Positions 1 through 10,359 of a stretch of DNA of 64,000 nucleotides are shown one piece after another; the stretch's first letter is position 1, and the number at the start of each line of letters is the position of its first letter. Under the pieces are notes generated by a model that had not been told where the DNA came from, ran no database searches, and saw nothing but the letters and a program-made list of their open reading frames with translations. Both the position numbers and the translations under genes were made by a program. Origin of the DNA: Zygnema cylindricum (lineage: Eukaryota; Streptophyta; Zygnematophyceae; Zygnematales; Zygnemataceae); contig JBBHKE010001938.1 of the NCBI GenBank assembly GCA_037447655.1, positions 7,501 through 71,500 of the forward strand. Direction: 5' to 3'.

Positions 1-12
1 CAACAAAGAGCG

Positions 13-1611
13 TCACCCAATACAATTCGGTACTCTCTGTCTGCTTGAGTTAATACACGTGGTAACACAAATAACACGGCCGATATTCCACGTACTTCCA
101 GTTCCGACGCAGAGACCGGCACCTGTCCCTAAACACTGTATCCATGTTTTTGTGGTCCGGGTGCCGCAAAAACGCTTGATTACGCTCGAACATGTGTCCG
201 CAGATTGCCATTTATAATACCGTACACATGCGGTTGGCGCTTGTGACTGATAACTCAAGCAGTACTGTCACATGGAAGAGGATCCAAAAATGCAAATTTG
301 GTCAGTTTAAAGAACAGAGCTTGATGATGGTTAAAACTAGAATGGTTTTTGTACAGCGTCAAGGAAAAGTGTGAAAGCTTTACCGGCAAACCGACTACTA
401 GATTGTTGCAGTTAATCCCTTGATTAAGTTCGAAAAATTCTCGTTTTGAGAGTTTGATGGTTTTCTTTCGAAGCGACTTGCACCTCTTCTTGTCTAGATC
501 AGCAGCTGTGACGTAGTCCACTGCTACACACAACTTAGTGTTGCCATCGGGAGTACCTTTCTCCACACACACCTAGAGTTGGAGCAGCACAGGGATGCAA
601 AAATTAAGACGGGAGTCTTGTAATCTTCAAATCCTCAGATTGCCATATTGTGACATTGCAAAATTGCAACATTGTCACGTTGTGACATGTGACAGTGTGA
701 AATTGTGACATTGTGACTTTGTTACAGTGAGGCGAGATTTCAAGGAGGTGGACACACAATACCAACAACTAATCGTCGTATGCAATTTTTACTTGAGAGC
801 AAATGAAACTTACTTGCTGGCCTTTTGAAAGAGTCGCGTCCGTACAATCTAGGCCGGGATTCATTATGGCAAGAGACCCCGCAGTCAAGCTCAAGTCGGC
901 CTCGATAGACAGACAAGTGTCGCCCTGAACACGTCACAGCTTAACTAGTCAAGCAGTGGTTTTGCATTAACTTTCAAACAGACAAAACAAACGTAACAAT
1001 GGCAGTTTTGTTTTAACAACGACATATAGTTCTGAACAAGAAAATGTTGAAAATGAATGAAAAAATTTGAGAAATCGAAAGGCAAGTCATTCACCTTTTG
1101 CACGGAGTACATAGTGTTGCAAACTGCGTTCAACGCGGTCGGAATAATGAGAACATCTCCCGGTTTTAGGGACGAACAATCCTGCAAAACGAAAAATAAA
1201 AATCCATTTCAATTAAGCAAAGAAACGGTCTCACATCTTATGCCTAATCTCAATCCACAGCGTGAACTAATCGTCAGATCTCCTCCATAAAACAAGCAAA
1301 ACAAGCAAACCCTTCAAAATATAAACAAAGTCACGTGCCTATTTCTCACAATATAGACGCAATAGACAACATCCCAAGTTTTCCAAGCTCCATCAAATTA
1401 TAAACCTTCAAAATTTTCCAAAAAAACCCAAAATAAACCTGAAAGAGCTTAAAACCCTAAGGACAAAAGCCTGGAGAACTGGCCTCTACCTTCAGTGGAT
1501 TGACTGCCAGGAGCTGCCTTATGGTGATTCCAAAAGCCACCACGAGGATCTTACAAGTATCACCATTTTGGAAAGTATAATTAAAAGGCAGAAGGCCAGT
1601 GACTTGATTAG
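13..1611 (-). other. Four LysM-like modules (exons 11-15)
   Basis: LysM cores span exon junctions. Module 1 joins 1611-1490 ('YTFQNGDTC') to 1181-1095 ('LKPGDVLIIP'). Module 2 joins the end of 1181-1095 ('YSVQK') to 924-814 ('GDTCLSIEADL', 'MNPGLDC') and 'VCV' of the next exon. Module 3 is in 572-384 ('FFELNQGINC'). Module 4 is in 246-13 ('YKWQSADTCSSV'). LysM binds N-acetylglucosamine-containing glycans. Modules 3 and 4 are more divergent and lack the canonical GDT. A stop follows at 13-15; a further exon beyond the window cannot be excluded. Confidence 0.75.
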
Positions 1612-4600
1612 CTGCATCAAGAAGATTATTTTTTTCAGTTTAGTACATTTCTGATTTATTTTGTTACACAGATCACCATCATCAGTGTGGTCCACAATAC
1701 TTAGAGACTACATCTATCTATCGGCATTAACATGGTTAAGAAATTTGGACCAACATTAGTGTGAAATAACAGTTGAAACATTACAAAACATTACAAACAC
1801 AACACACATTGGTGTGCTTGATTTTGCAAAGACATGAGAAGGTAAAGGAGAAACTGACAGCTACATTGCTTTGGAAAACAGAAAACTTACGTGAGACACA
1901 TTTTTGCTGTCCTAGGCTCTTGAGGGAAAGGGAGAATTAAAAGTGAAACTGCTTTCGGAAAAAGAAAAACTTACGCGAGACACAAATTTGTTGTCCTTGA
2001 CTATTGAGGGAAAGCACATAGCCTCTGAAGCAGGTGCAGTGGTAGGAGCTTGCGCCCTCGTTCACACACGATCCCGCCAAACACGGATTTACAATGGATG
2101 TTCCGCAAATGTCATCTGAACCGCAACACATTTTCATTAAAAACACTAAACACTAAAAAACAGCAGAAATTTAAAATGGATCCAAAATGTCACGTGAACC
2201 GCAACACATTTCCATTAGAAACATTAAACAATAAAAAACAGCACAATGGATGTTCCTCAAATGTCATTTGAATTGCAACACATTTCCAATAGAAACATTA
2301 GACACCAAGAAACAGCACGAACTTAGATTGAATGTTCTGCAAATGCCATCTGAACCGCAACACCTATTCATTAGAAACATTTAAATTTAGATGTTCCGCA
2401 AATGTCATCAGAACCGCAAAAAAAAATCGTTAGAAACATCAAACACCTAAAAACATGGATTTAGAATGGATATTCCGCAAATGTTCATCTACTCCATAGC
2501 ATATTTTCATTACACGGTAAACACTTGTTCGACAAGGGAAAGAAAAAGGAAAACAATGCAAAACTTGAGGGATATTATGCTCACAAAAAAACAAATAGAC
2601 AAATTCTTCGGCTTTCTGTTACTTCAGTTTTCTTTTATTTTAATCTCTCAGTTCTGTTTTTTGTTGGATACATAGATTGGTACTTACTTGTGACGCAAGT
2701 TTCCGTGCCGTCTGTATTGTTAATGTTAACAAAATCCGTACGACACGTGCACGAGTAAGAATTCCCGGAAGCCAAACAGGTTCCACTTCCGCACGGATTG
2801 ATTGGCCCGCAGAGGTTGCTGCTCAGAGCTGACCGGGAAAAAAAAAAACACGTGAAAAACGCAGAGTGAAGCAAAACTGGTCGTCAGCAAAGAGAATAGA
2901 TAAAAAAAACTTCTGTAAAATTTTATGTTTTTTTCGATTTCCATTCATAACGTCACGATCGAAAAGTAAGACCATTACCGTTCGATTGCTTGCTTCAGAG
3001 TAGAAATCCAACGGTCCATCATAGAGTTAAACGCTTTTGACTGCCTGAAACATGTTTTAACTCTGATAACGATGGGCGGTGTAGTGTTGTGTATCGAGTT
3101 GTATCAAACCGATGTCCAATGCGGGCATGGGAATTGCTACCGACGTATGTAATTTTCACGATTTTCAAAAAACGACCGATATGGCAAAGTCAGATATGCT
3201 GGTGTTGGGGATGTTCTGTGGTGTGGCGATCTCATTCTTTTTGCCGATGTCACATCTACGCGACACCGATTCATTCACGAGATACTGATTTTATCGACGA
3301 GGTGGATGATGCCACATATGAAATTCGATGTGCATCAAAAAACCATATCGGTGCACCAACATATCGCATACCAATGTGCATCGATTCGCAACACAAAAAG
3401 CCAAACAAGACTAGGAAAAAAAAGCCGGCAAGTTCCGGTTGTACATAGTATGACCTATAACTGTATTGAATCCTATGGAGCCTTGAATACTTAGTATATT
3501 AAGATGGTTCGTATCTTTTCTAATTTGGAAGAATAGCTAGCATACACTGCAAGCACAACAAAACCGAGGGCTAGGTGAAAGATTTCGTGAAAAAGGAGAA
3601 AGCAAAAAAACAAGGAAAGAGGGACTAACAGGCAGAAACGGGGTAGATTGAGTTCACGCTCCCAATCCCGCAGATTCCTCGCTGGATCCGTGAGTGTCCC
3701 CCAAGGCCCCACGTTGGGCCGTACGAATTTCTTACGATCCAGAAGTTTACACCACCTTCCGTTCCGTAACCAACAAGCGTTACAACATGTGAGAGCATGG
3801 AACCCGGCATACACTGCCGTTGGATATCCGTAAAAATGTTCCACTGAGAAACAGCGACAGGCCAAAAAAAAAAAAAAAATGGAGCATGGTGAGACACTGA
3901 CACTCTTTTTGCAAGCTATAGCCTCTAACTTAGAAAAAAAGAAAATGAAGAAGAAAATGCAGAAAATTTTGTTAAAAAGAGCAGGAGATAAAAAGAGAGA
4001 TCCGAAACTCACAGAAGTCCACATTCTGAAGGATTCAGGCATGGTCATATAAACCACAAGGGGCTGCTGAGCCAATGCTGCAAGAAGGGCCGCCTCGTTC
4101 CAAGGTCCGATCTGCTCGTATGCCGTAACCCGAACGATGCCTGGAACCTCTAGCTGATGAACATGCAAACCATGAAACCATGTCAACAATACTCTATAAT
4201 CATGAAACCATGTCAACAATACTCTACAATCATGAAACCATGTCAACAATACTCTACAACCATGAAACCATGTCAACAATACTCTACAACCATGAAACCA
4301 TGTCAACAATACTCTACAACCATGAAACCATGTCAACAATACTCTAAAACCATGAAACCATGTCAACAACACCCTAAAATCCTAAAACTATGTCAGCAAC
4401 ACTCTAAAACCATTCAACAACAGTGTAACTATAAAACGAGATCAACAGTGCTAAAAATTCGAAACGATGTCAACCACGTCATCGTAAACTCTAAATGTCA
4501 GAATTTTAAACCACGCAAAAAAAAAAAAACTTTTACAGCCTCACTCTGCGTGGTGCAATGCGCGTCCCTACCAGTGAACAAAAACACAATCGTACTAGTT

Positions 4601-7600
4601 TTTGAGTACGAAATATACAATTAATTCGTGTTCAGTACGAAAAGTGAACCACGACAAAACCAAAAGTTCGTACTCTTCAAAGGAATGTACTTTTATTCTA
4701 TTTTTCGAAAGCCGCCGTACTTTACATTTCATTTTGTACGTTTTCATTTCGTAACTCCGTACCTTGCAAGTAGAAACCACTCCTTGGTAGGCACCGTAGC
4801 TGCCAGTTGTCGCTACGCCATTGGGCAAACTGGCGAGGCTCTGCATGGTGGCCTCGGGCCAACTGCCGCCGCACGATCCGCCGCAGTCCAAAGCCTGCTC
4901 TTCTGATAACGACAGAGGAGCGCCACCTGTCACGCGGGTCCGGAGGCCCTCCACGGAAGCCACGACAGAGAAAATCGAGCAGGCACCTGCAAATAGCAGC
5001 CATGTCGGGCAGACATTTTAAGAAACTGAAGCAGTTTTAAAAAACATGTTATACTCATAACTTATACTAGTTCACAAATATAAACATTAATTATGAAGAC
5101 CACAACCGATCGGAGGGGGAAAAAAAAAAGCGGTCGGAAAAAAGCTGTAAGTTTGAGGAAGATGGTATGTTCATATAGAGAGGATTTGTTTGTTTGGTGC
5201 TGTTAGGGTTCAGGGATAGCTGGGTGCAAGTTAGTTACCACAAAAAAGCTGGTTTTTGGTGTCGTTGGAGTATAAGAGTCTCCAATCTATGGCGGAAGGA
5301 AGAGGGGAGAGGACGAGGCTGGCGTGGCGGGAAAAAAGGTTAAGTTTGGAGGAGGTCGGGGGAGGCGTGTTGGAGACCGGAAAAGTAAGACCGGAGGGAG
5401 CTGCATGTAAAAAGGCCTTCATTAAAAATAAACTTTAGCTTCATAAAATGGTATTTTCTAGGATGTGGTGCAAAAGCTTCAGGAATGAAATAACATTCGA
5501 GAAAAATCTGTAATCAAACTCAGAAGTGCATCTACACCAAAAGTACTGAGAGAACAACAATTAGAGTAGAGAACAACTTATACAACATAATGCAGTGTAT
5601 ATTTCAAACATATAAATAAAATATAAGGAGAAAATTATTTCCACGATTAGTTGGTTTTGATAAAGGCGAATTCCGTGATAACTTTACATCATTTAAAAAA
5701 GGTGCAAAAGCCACATAGAAAACCCAATGGAAAAATCCACATTCTCTAAAGAAAAAGGTGGCACATTTACATGAAAGTGTATTAAAAGAGGATGGTCCAG
5801 CTGGCAGCCAGAGCTGCTCTCCCCTCAATCCACACGCTTGCTGAGTCAGCATAGATCCGCTGGTTCCGACAGCATGGAGACAGAGGCCAGAAAAAACGGA
5901 ACGGAACTGAACAGCGGAGTCGGAAGGCCGCACATAAATCAGATCCCAAAGCTGCGTCGAAGTTGTTAAACAATCTGGAGAAGAAACAACAAATTCCGAC
6001 ACAGAAAACGAGAAATGTGAGGGAACTTGAAAAATAAATCATCCAACAAATATTTACCAGTCCAGAAGAAAATTAATTTTACACTGTTTTACAAGCGCAA
6101 ATGATGTGAGATTGTTTTAGTGTTTTGAAAGTCGAAACTGACCCGAATGGATCATTGAAGCTCCACTAGGCTTTTTAGTATTTGACATATCTAAACACTT
6201 TGTTTGAAGAGTTTCCTGGAAACGATAGAAGCCACCCATTGGTTGGAGGAGCCAAAGGCCTCCAATGTTGTTATCGAAACCGTTAGAATCTGGAAAGAAA
6301 GAAAAAGAAGCGGAAAGAAAATCGGAAGGAAGATGTAAGCATAAAATCATGGTGTTGAATTCGACTACGCACACAAATGTTTGAAAAAAAAGCAAAGTTG
6401 AAATATACATCGTTTGATAGTACATTTGTCAAAGTTCAAAAGTTTAATGGTGGGCTAAATGCGAAGCCAATGCAATCTAAGAACAAGAAACAAAAGTATA
6501 AAGTTTAAACAGACGAAAACAATGAAGCAATAAACAAAAAGAAAAAAAAAACAGTGAAATAGTAGTTAATCGATTAATCAACAATCCAACAGTAAAAGTA
6601 AAACGGTAAAATAAAAAGTTACCCAATCAAATAATCAAAGAATAAACCCAAAAATCAACATACCAACAAACCAACGAAATAACGAGCGAACGAAACGAGA
6701 AAAAGAGAGACCAATAAAAAGAGTCCTTATTTCGTCTTACATGCCGAAAGTATAATTGCGGCGCCTTTGGTAGAAACATTGTTAGAGGCTGCCCAGGCAT
6801 TTGAGGACAAAGATGACGTCACCAGGAGGCTGCCTTCTGAAGGAGACGTCCACGCCGGAAAAGCTGTGTCTGCGATGCCGCACAGAAAAAGGCAAATTAT
6901 GCCGCAGAAAAAAGGCAAAATTTATGGCACAAAAAAGCAAAATATGTATGCCAAAGAAATAGACGAGATTTATACGACAGAAAACAACAAAACCTATGCC
7001 ACAAAGAGGTGTTATATTTATGCCACAAAAAAATACAAAATTTATGCCACAGAAAAGTCCAAAAAAGGATGGGATCCATAAATCACGGAACCTCTTTCCT
7101 TTGCAGCATTCCCACCTTTCCTGTTTCACATCGCCTGTTCCAACTAATATAATTCATTTTTCCTAATATCTCATCCATTCATCCCCCCCCCCTCTCTCTC
7201 CCCTATCCTCTACGATCAAATTATTTCTTCTCTCCCTTCTCTCAACCTCTCTCTAATCTTCCTGTTCCCCTCTTTCCAATTCCTTCCTCCTCTTTCCCTC
7301 CCTCCCTCTCTCTTCTTCCATCCTACAACCTCTGCCTCCTTCCATCTTCTCCCTTTGAGCCCCTTCCCTTTTCTACTACCTCCTCTAACAGCGTCGGCTT
7401 TATCCTCCCTCTCTCTCCCTCTCAATTAAACTTCATCCTCCAACTTTCTATCCTTCAGGCCTATTCAATTCTTTTCTGACTCTCTCATTAACCTCCCTCC
7501 TCTCTCTCCCACTTCACACTGTCTACATTCTAACTCTATCTTCCCCCTTCCTTCCTTTCCTTTTAGCCTCTAATATTTGAAGCATTATCCTCTCTTTCCC

Positions 7601-9376
7601 CTTTCTTCTCCCTTCACTTCTAAATATCCCTTTCCTTTCTCTCCGCTCTTCCCCCCTCCTCTCCCTATTCCCTTCCTCCCTCTGTCTCCCTCTCTCTCCC
7701 TCCCACTGCCTCTCTCCCTCCCTCTCCTTCCTCGAGCTCCCTCCCACTTCCACTCTCTCCCTTCCTCTGCCTCTCCCTCCCTATCCCCCCTTCTCCCTCG
7801 CCCTCCCTCTCCCTCCCTATTCCTTCCTCTTCCTGTCCCTCTCCCTCCCTCTCGTTCTCTCCCTCTCTCGCTCCCTCCCCCACTCTCTCTCTCCCTCTCA
7901 CTCTCTCCCCCTCTCTCCGTCTCTTTGTCTTTCCCTCCCTCTCTCCCTCCCCTTCCCTCACGTTTTTCTTTCCTCTCTTTCCCATTCCCCCTCATTTCCC
8001 TTCCCTCTCTTTTCCCTTACCTCTCTTTACCCTTCCCTCTCTTTTCCCTTCCCTCTCTTTTCCCTTCCCTCTCTTTCCCCTTTCCTCTCTTTTCCCTTCC
8101 CTCTCTTTTCCCTTCCCTCTCTGTTCCCTTCCCTCTCTGTTCCCTTCCCTCTCTTTTCCCTTCCCTCTCTTTCCCATTCCCTCTCATTTCCCTTCCCTCT
8201 CTTTTCCCTTACCTCTCTTTACCCTTCCCTCTCTTTTCCATTCCCTCTCTTTACCCTTCCCTCTCTTTTCCCTTCCCTCTCTTTTCCCTTCCCTCTCTTT
8301 TCCCTTCCCTCTCTTTTCCTTTCCCTCTCTTTTCCCTTCCCTCTCTTTCCCCTTTCCTCTCTTTTCCCTTCCCTCTCTTTTTCCTTCCCTCTCTTTTTCC
8401 TTCCCTGTCTTCCCCGTTCCTTCTCTTTACCCTTCCCTCTATTTTCCATTCCCTCTCTTTCCCCATTCCTTCTCTTTACCCTTCCCTCTCTTTTCCCTTC
8501 CCTCAATTTCCCCTTTCCCTCTCTTTACCCTTCCCTTTCTTTTCCCTTCCCTCTCTTTGCCCTTTCCTCTCTTTTCCCTTCCCTCTCTTTGCCCTTTCCT
8601 CTCTTTTCCCTTCCCTCTCTTTTCCCTTCCCTCTCTTTTCCCTTCCCTCTCTTTTCCCTTCCCTCTCTTTTCCCTTCCCTCTCTTTTCCCTTCCCTCTCT
8701 TTCCCTTTTCCCTCTCTTTACCCTTCCGTCTCTTTTCCCTTCCTTTTCATTCCCCTTCCCTCTCTTTTCCCTTCCCTCAATTTCCCCTTTCCCTCTCTTT
8801 ACCCTTCCCTTTCTTTTCCCTTCCCTCTCTTTGCCCTTTCCTCTCTTTTCCCTTCCCTCTCTTTTCCCTTCCCTCTCTTTACCCTTCCCTTTCTTTTCCC
8901 TTCCCTCTCTTTGCCCTTTCCTCTCTTTTCCCTTCCCTCTCTTTGCCCTTTCCTCTCTTTTCCCTTCCCTCTCTTTTCCCTTCCCTCTCTTTCCCTTTTC
9001 CCTCTCTTTACCCTTCCGTCTCTTTTCCCTTCCTTTTCATTCCCCTTCCCTCTCTTTTCCCTTCCCTCAATTTCCCCTTTCCCTCTCTTTACCCTTCCCT
9101 TTCTTTTCCCTTCCCTCTCTTTGCCCTTTCCTCTCTTTTCCCTTCCCTCTCTTTTCCCTTCCCTCTCTTTTCCTTTTCCCTCTCTTTACCCTTCCGTCTC
9201 TTTTCCCTTCCCTCTCTTTTCCCTTCCCTCTCTTTTCCCTTCCCTCTCTTTCCCCTTCCCCCTCCCTCCCTTTCTGTCCTTCCATCCCCACCTTTACGCT
9301 TCGCTCCATTTGCAGTCGCCAGGGCGGCCGCCGCCATGGCTGCCGCGAGGAAGAAAATGTGTGCCCGCCCGCCCAT
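13..9376 (-). CDS. Secreted lectin-papain-EGF-LysM multidomain protein (15-exon gene model)
   Basis: Exons on the minus strand: 9376-9298, 6869-6741, 6289-6143, 5974-5771, 5400-5239, 4986-4763, 4153-4013, 3843-3630, 2828-2688, 2115-1975, 1611-1490, 1181-1095, 924-814, 572-384, 246-13. Every junction has AG/GT sites and consistent phase, giving about 774 codons with a stop at 13-15. Order by residue: signal peptide 1-24, ricin-type lectin 27-187, Pro/Ser-rich linker to 219, C1A papain domain 220-433, EGF 434-481, EGF 481-528, four LysM modules 528-774. Known for the families: lectin and LysM bind glycans, papain cleaves proteins. The inferred role is an extracellular or vacuolar glycan-anchored protease. 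No I29/ERFNIN propeptide is seen. The exon 8 to EGF link assumes a GTTAGT donor at 3629; if it is unused, a TAG ends the protein after the papain domain. The last exon could splice outside the window. Confidence 0.8.
1830..2010. repeat. Tandem duplication across the EGF-2 5' splice site
   Basis: About 86 bp at 1925-2010, covering the end of the EGF-2 exon and its GTAAGT donor, is repeated at about 1835-1920 with moderate divergence. The second copy keeps a donor-like 'CTCACGTAAGT' in the intron. It could act as an alternative donor, but this has not been tested. Confidence 0.6.
1975..2828 (-). other. Two EGF-like modules (exons 9 and 10)
   Basis: Exons 2828-2688 and 2115-1975 are each exactly 141 nt and phase 1-1. 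Each carries six cysteines in EGF order: C440, C446, C451, C460, C462, C478, and C484, C492, C497, C507, C509, C525. The 'NPCGSGTC' and 'NPCLAGSC' segments with 'YxCxC' are typical. Equal length and phase suggest the modules arose by exon duplication. EGF modules commonly mediate protein interaction in secreted proteins. Confidence 0.8.
2086..2480. repeat. Tandem repeat of about 65 bp at the EGF-2 acceptor
   Basis: About six diverged copies. Each starts with the first ~20 nt of the EGF-2 exon plus its splice acceptor and continues into 'CGCAACACATTTCCATTAG'-like sequence. The first copy at 2086-2130 holds the real acceptor (exon begins at 2115). One other copy (around 2340) keeps the AG dinucleotide in the same context. 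Confidence 0.7.
3630..5400 (-). other. Papain-like cysteine protease domain, C1A (exons 5-8)
   Basis: Exons 5400-5239, 4986-4763, 4153-4013 and 3843-3630. The mature start 'LPSAIDWR' is at residues 220-227. Oxyanion Gln is Q237 and nucleophile Cys is C243 in 'CGACSIF'; the usual CGSCWAF Trp is replaced by Ser. The family 'LDCGGSCGGSW' stretch follows. Catalytic His is H381 in 'SHVVTLVGYG' and Asn is N401 in 'VRNSYGPTWG'. Spacing C to H 138 and H to N 20 fits papain. The active residues look intact, so an active enzyme is plausible. The absence of an I29 propeptide is unusual. Confidence 0.85.
4157..4420. repeat. 30-bp minisatellite next to the exon 7 acceptor
   Basis: About nine tandem copies of a 30-bp unit beginning ATGAAACCATGTCAACAATA, nearly identical at 4165-4350 and decaying to the right. 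The array starts within about 10 nt of the intronic side of the acceptor at 4154. On the gene's sense strand each unit contains TTGAC, which resembles a plant branch-point core. Confidence 0.85.
5771..6869 (-). other. Ricin-type beta-trefoil lectin module (exons 2-4)
   Basis: Three phase 1-1 exons (6869-6741, 6289-6143, 5974-5771) encode residues 27-187. The hallmark QxW motifs of trefoil subdomains are visible as Q126-L-W128 and Q172-L-W174. Repeated 'CLxxxGTSGSMLTQQ'-like and 'CLDMS..GASMI' segments fit lectin subdomains. The family binds galactose or other glycans. This is a carbohydrate-binding module on a protease; nothing resembling a ribosome-inactivating catalytic chain is present. 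Symmetric phase-1 exons are the kind that can be shuffled. Confidence 0.75.
6876..7066. repeat. 24-bp degenerate tandem repeat at the exon 2 acceptor
   Basis: Seven to eight imperfect units of the type GCCACAAAAAAGYAAAATTTAT. They begin about 6 nt from the acceptor of exon 2 (6869). On the gene strand the units read as T-rich tracts followed by GTGGCAT, so the array extends the polypyrimidine tract. Confidence 0.65.
7140..9290. repeat. Long homopyrimidine/homopurine tract with 16-bp units (intron 1)
   Basis: The plus strand is almost purely C and T for about 2.1 kb. From about 7985 to 9255 the basic unit is 16 bp (CTTTTCCCTTCCCTCT) with larger blocks duplicated. Long open frames through it only reflect the repeat composition. 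On the host gene's sense strand it is purine-rich and lies inside intron 1. Such mirror-like Pu/Py tracts can form triplex (H-) DNA. Confidence 0.9.
9298..9376 (-). other. Exon 1: signal peptide
   Basis: The ATG at 9376-9374 opens a short positive N-terminus (GGRAH) followed by a hydrophobic Ala/Leu/Phe run (IFFLAAAMAAAALATA) and a small-residue cleavage region near residues 22-25. This is a typical secretory signal. A GTAAAG donor at 9297 (alternative GTGGGG at 9291) ends the exon in phase 1, matching the phase-1 start of the exon at 6869. Upstream on the minus strand a TGACGTCA-type motif lies near 9530 and an AT-rich TATTAATATA near 9620. These could be promoter elements but are unproven. 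Confidence 0.6.
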
Positions 9377-9794
9377 TGTCGGCCGAAGAAAAGATACGAG
9401 GCAATAGAAAACCCAACTTGAAAGAAGAACACAAATAACGAGAACAAAACGAAAAACGACAAGAGCTCAGCTTTTCCGTGTCGGGTAGCGATGCAAAATA
9501 ACGGCGTCACAGATTTGATCTGGGCACCGACATTGGTGACGTCACAAGCCGGTGGGGATAGGAAACATAAAACGCCCTGGTAGGGCGGGGCGTTTGGGCG
9601 TACGGAAACGAAGGTCGCTATATTAATGAACAGGTCGGATATCTTGAAAGGCAGATATTACTGGGGGAGGCACATCTAGCCCAGAGGACACCTTGAAAGA
9701 GAAGAACCGGACCGTACTGTAATGTAATTGTAATTGTAATTGCAACCTCCTAAAAAATTATTTCATTGGTTCAATGTGCGACATCGCTGGAAAG

Positions 9795-9838
9795 GACAGT
9801 ACACTACAGTACAGTACTGTACTGTACTGTACTGTACA
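9795..9838. repeat. ACTGT pentamer repeat
   Basis: A run of tandem TACTG units preceded by its inverse, so the block is nearly self-complementary. The same pentamer repeat recurs at 10356-10378. Confidence 0.8.
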
Positions 9839-9876
9839 GGTAAGGTTCGTTAGTTGTTTCGCCCGTGGTGTGCAGG

Positions 9877-9923
9877 GTGTGCAGGTCTCCTACACGAGGC
9901 GAAATGCGCCGAGACCTGCACAC
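9877..9923. repeat. Perfect 13-bp inverted repeat
   Basis: GTGTGCAGGTCTC at 9877-9889 is exactly complementary to GAGACCTGCACAC at 9911-9923, with a 21-nt loop. Function unknown. Confidence 0.8.
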
Positions 9924-10040
9924 TTGCAAAATACCGCCCGGGTACCGCGGATTTTTAGGGTCATAGGGTTATTGGTTCGGGTTTTTTTTTATAAAAAAAA
10001 ACACGAATGAGAAAAAAAACCCTAAACATATTTATACTTG

Positions 10041-10067
10041 CGACGCGCCGCGCGGCGCGAGGCGTCG
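10041..10067. repeat. GC-rich palindrome
   Basis: A CGACGC...GCGTCG palindrome around CGCCGCGCGGCGCG in an otherwise AT-rich area. It would form a strong hairpin. No role assigned. Confidence 0.6.
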
Positions 10068-10156
10068 TAAAGCGAAATTGGAGTGAAAGGAGTGCAGGGC
10101 GACGTGGACCCCCTCACACGCGACCTTCACACCTAAAAACGCTCGATTCAGGTAAG

Positions 10157-10359
10157 TACACCGTGAATCGTTATTAGCCTTATGTACGCTATATCTGCAC
10201 CCCAAAATTTTGACATTGATACCTTAAATATAATAAATTACACTATTTAAGAACGTGGACCATAATCTGCCACGTCTCCTGGCACTAAATTAGAATGAGT
10301 GACGCTATTTTTTTCTATCCACTAATAATTTTTATACGCTAATAACGATTCGCGGTGTA
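10157..10359. mobile_element. MITE with TACACCG termini, copy A
   Basis: Terminal inverted repeats of about 22 bp with one mismatch (TACACCGTGAATCGTTATTA and complement) flanked by TA. The element is about 200 bp and non-coding. A TA duplication suggests a Tc1/mariner-mobilised family. Confidence 0.75.

Noticed and set aside
4157-4624. Repeat protein 'MKPCQQYSTT'
   Set aside because: It is the 30-bp intronic minisatellite read on the opposite strand of the host gene.
3625-5003. A stand-alone papain gene ending with TAG at 3625-3627
   Set aside because: Kept as an alternative only: phase and splice signals link it to upstream lectin and downstream EGF exons in both directions.
7577-9421. A 614-codon open frame of Ser/Leu/Phe/Pro on the plus strand
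   Set aside because: It is translation of a 16-bp pyrimidine repeat; all frames on both strands are open there for the same reason.
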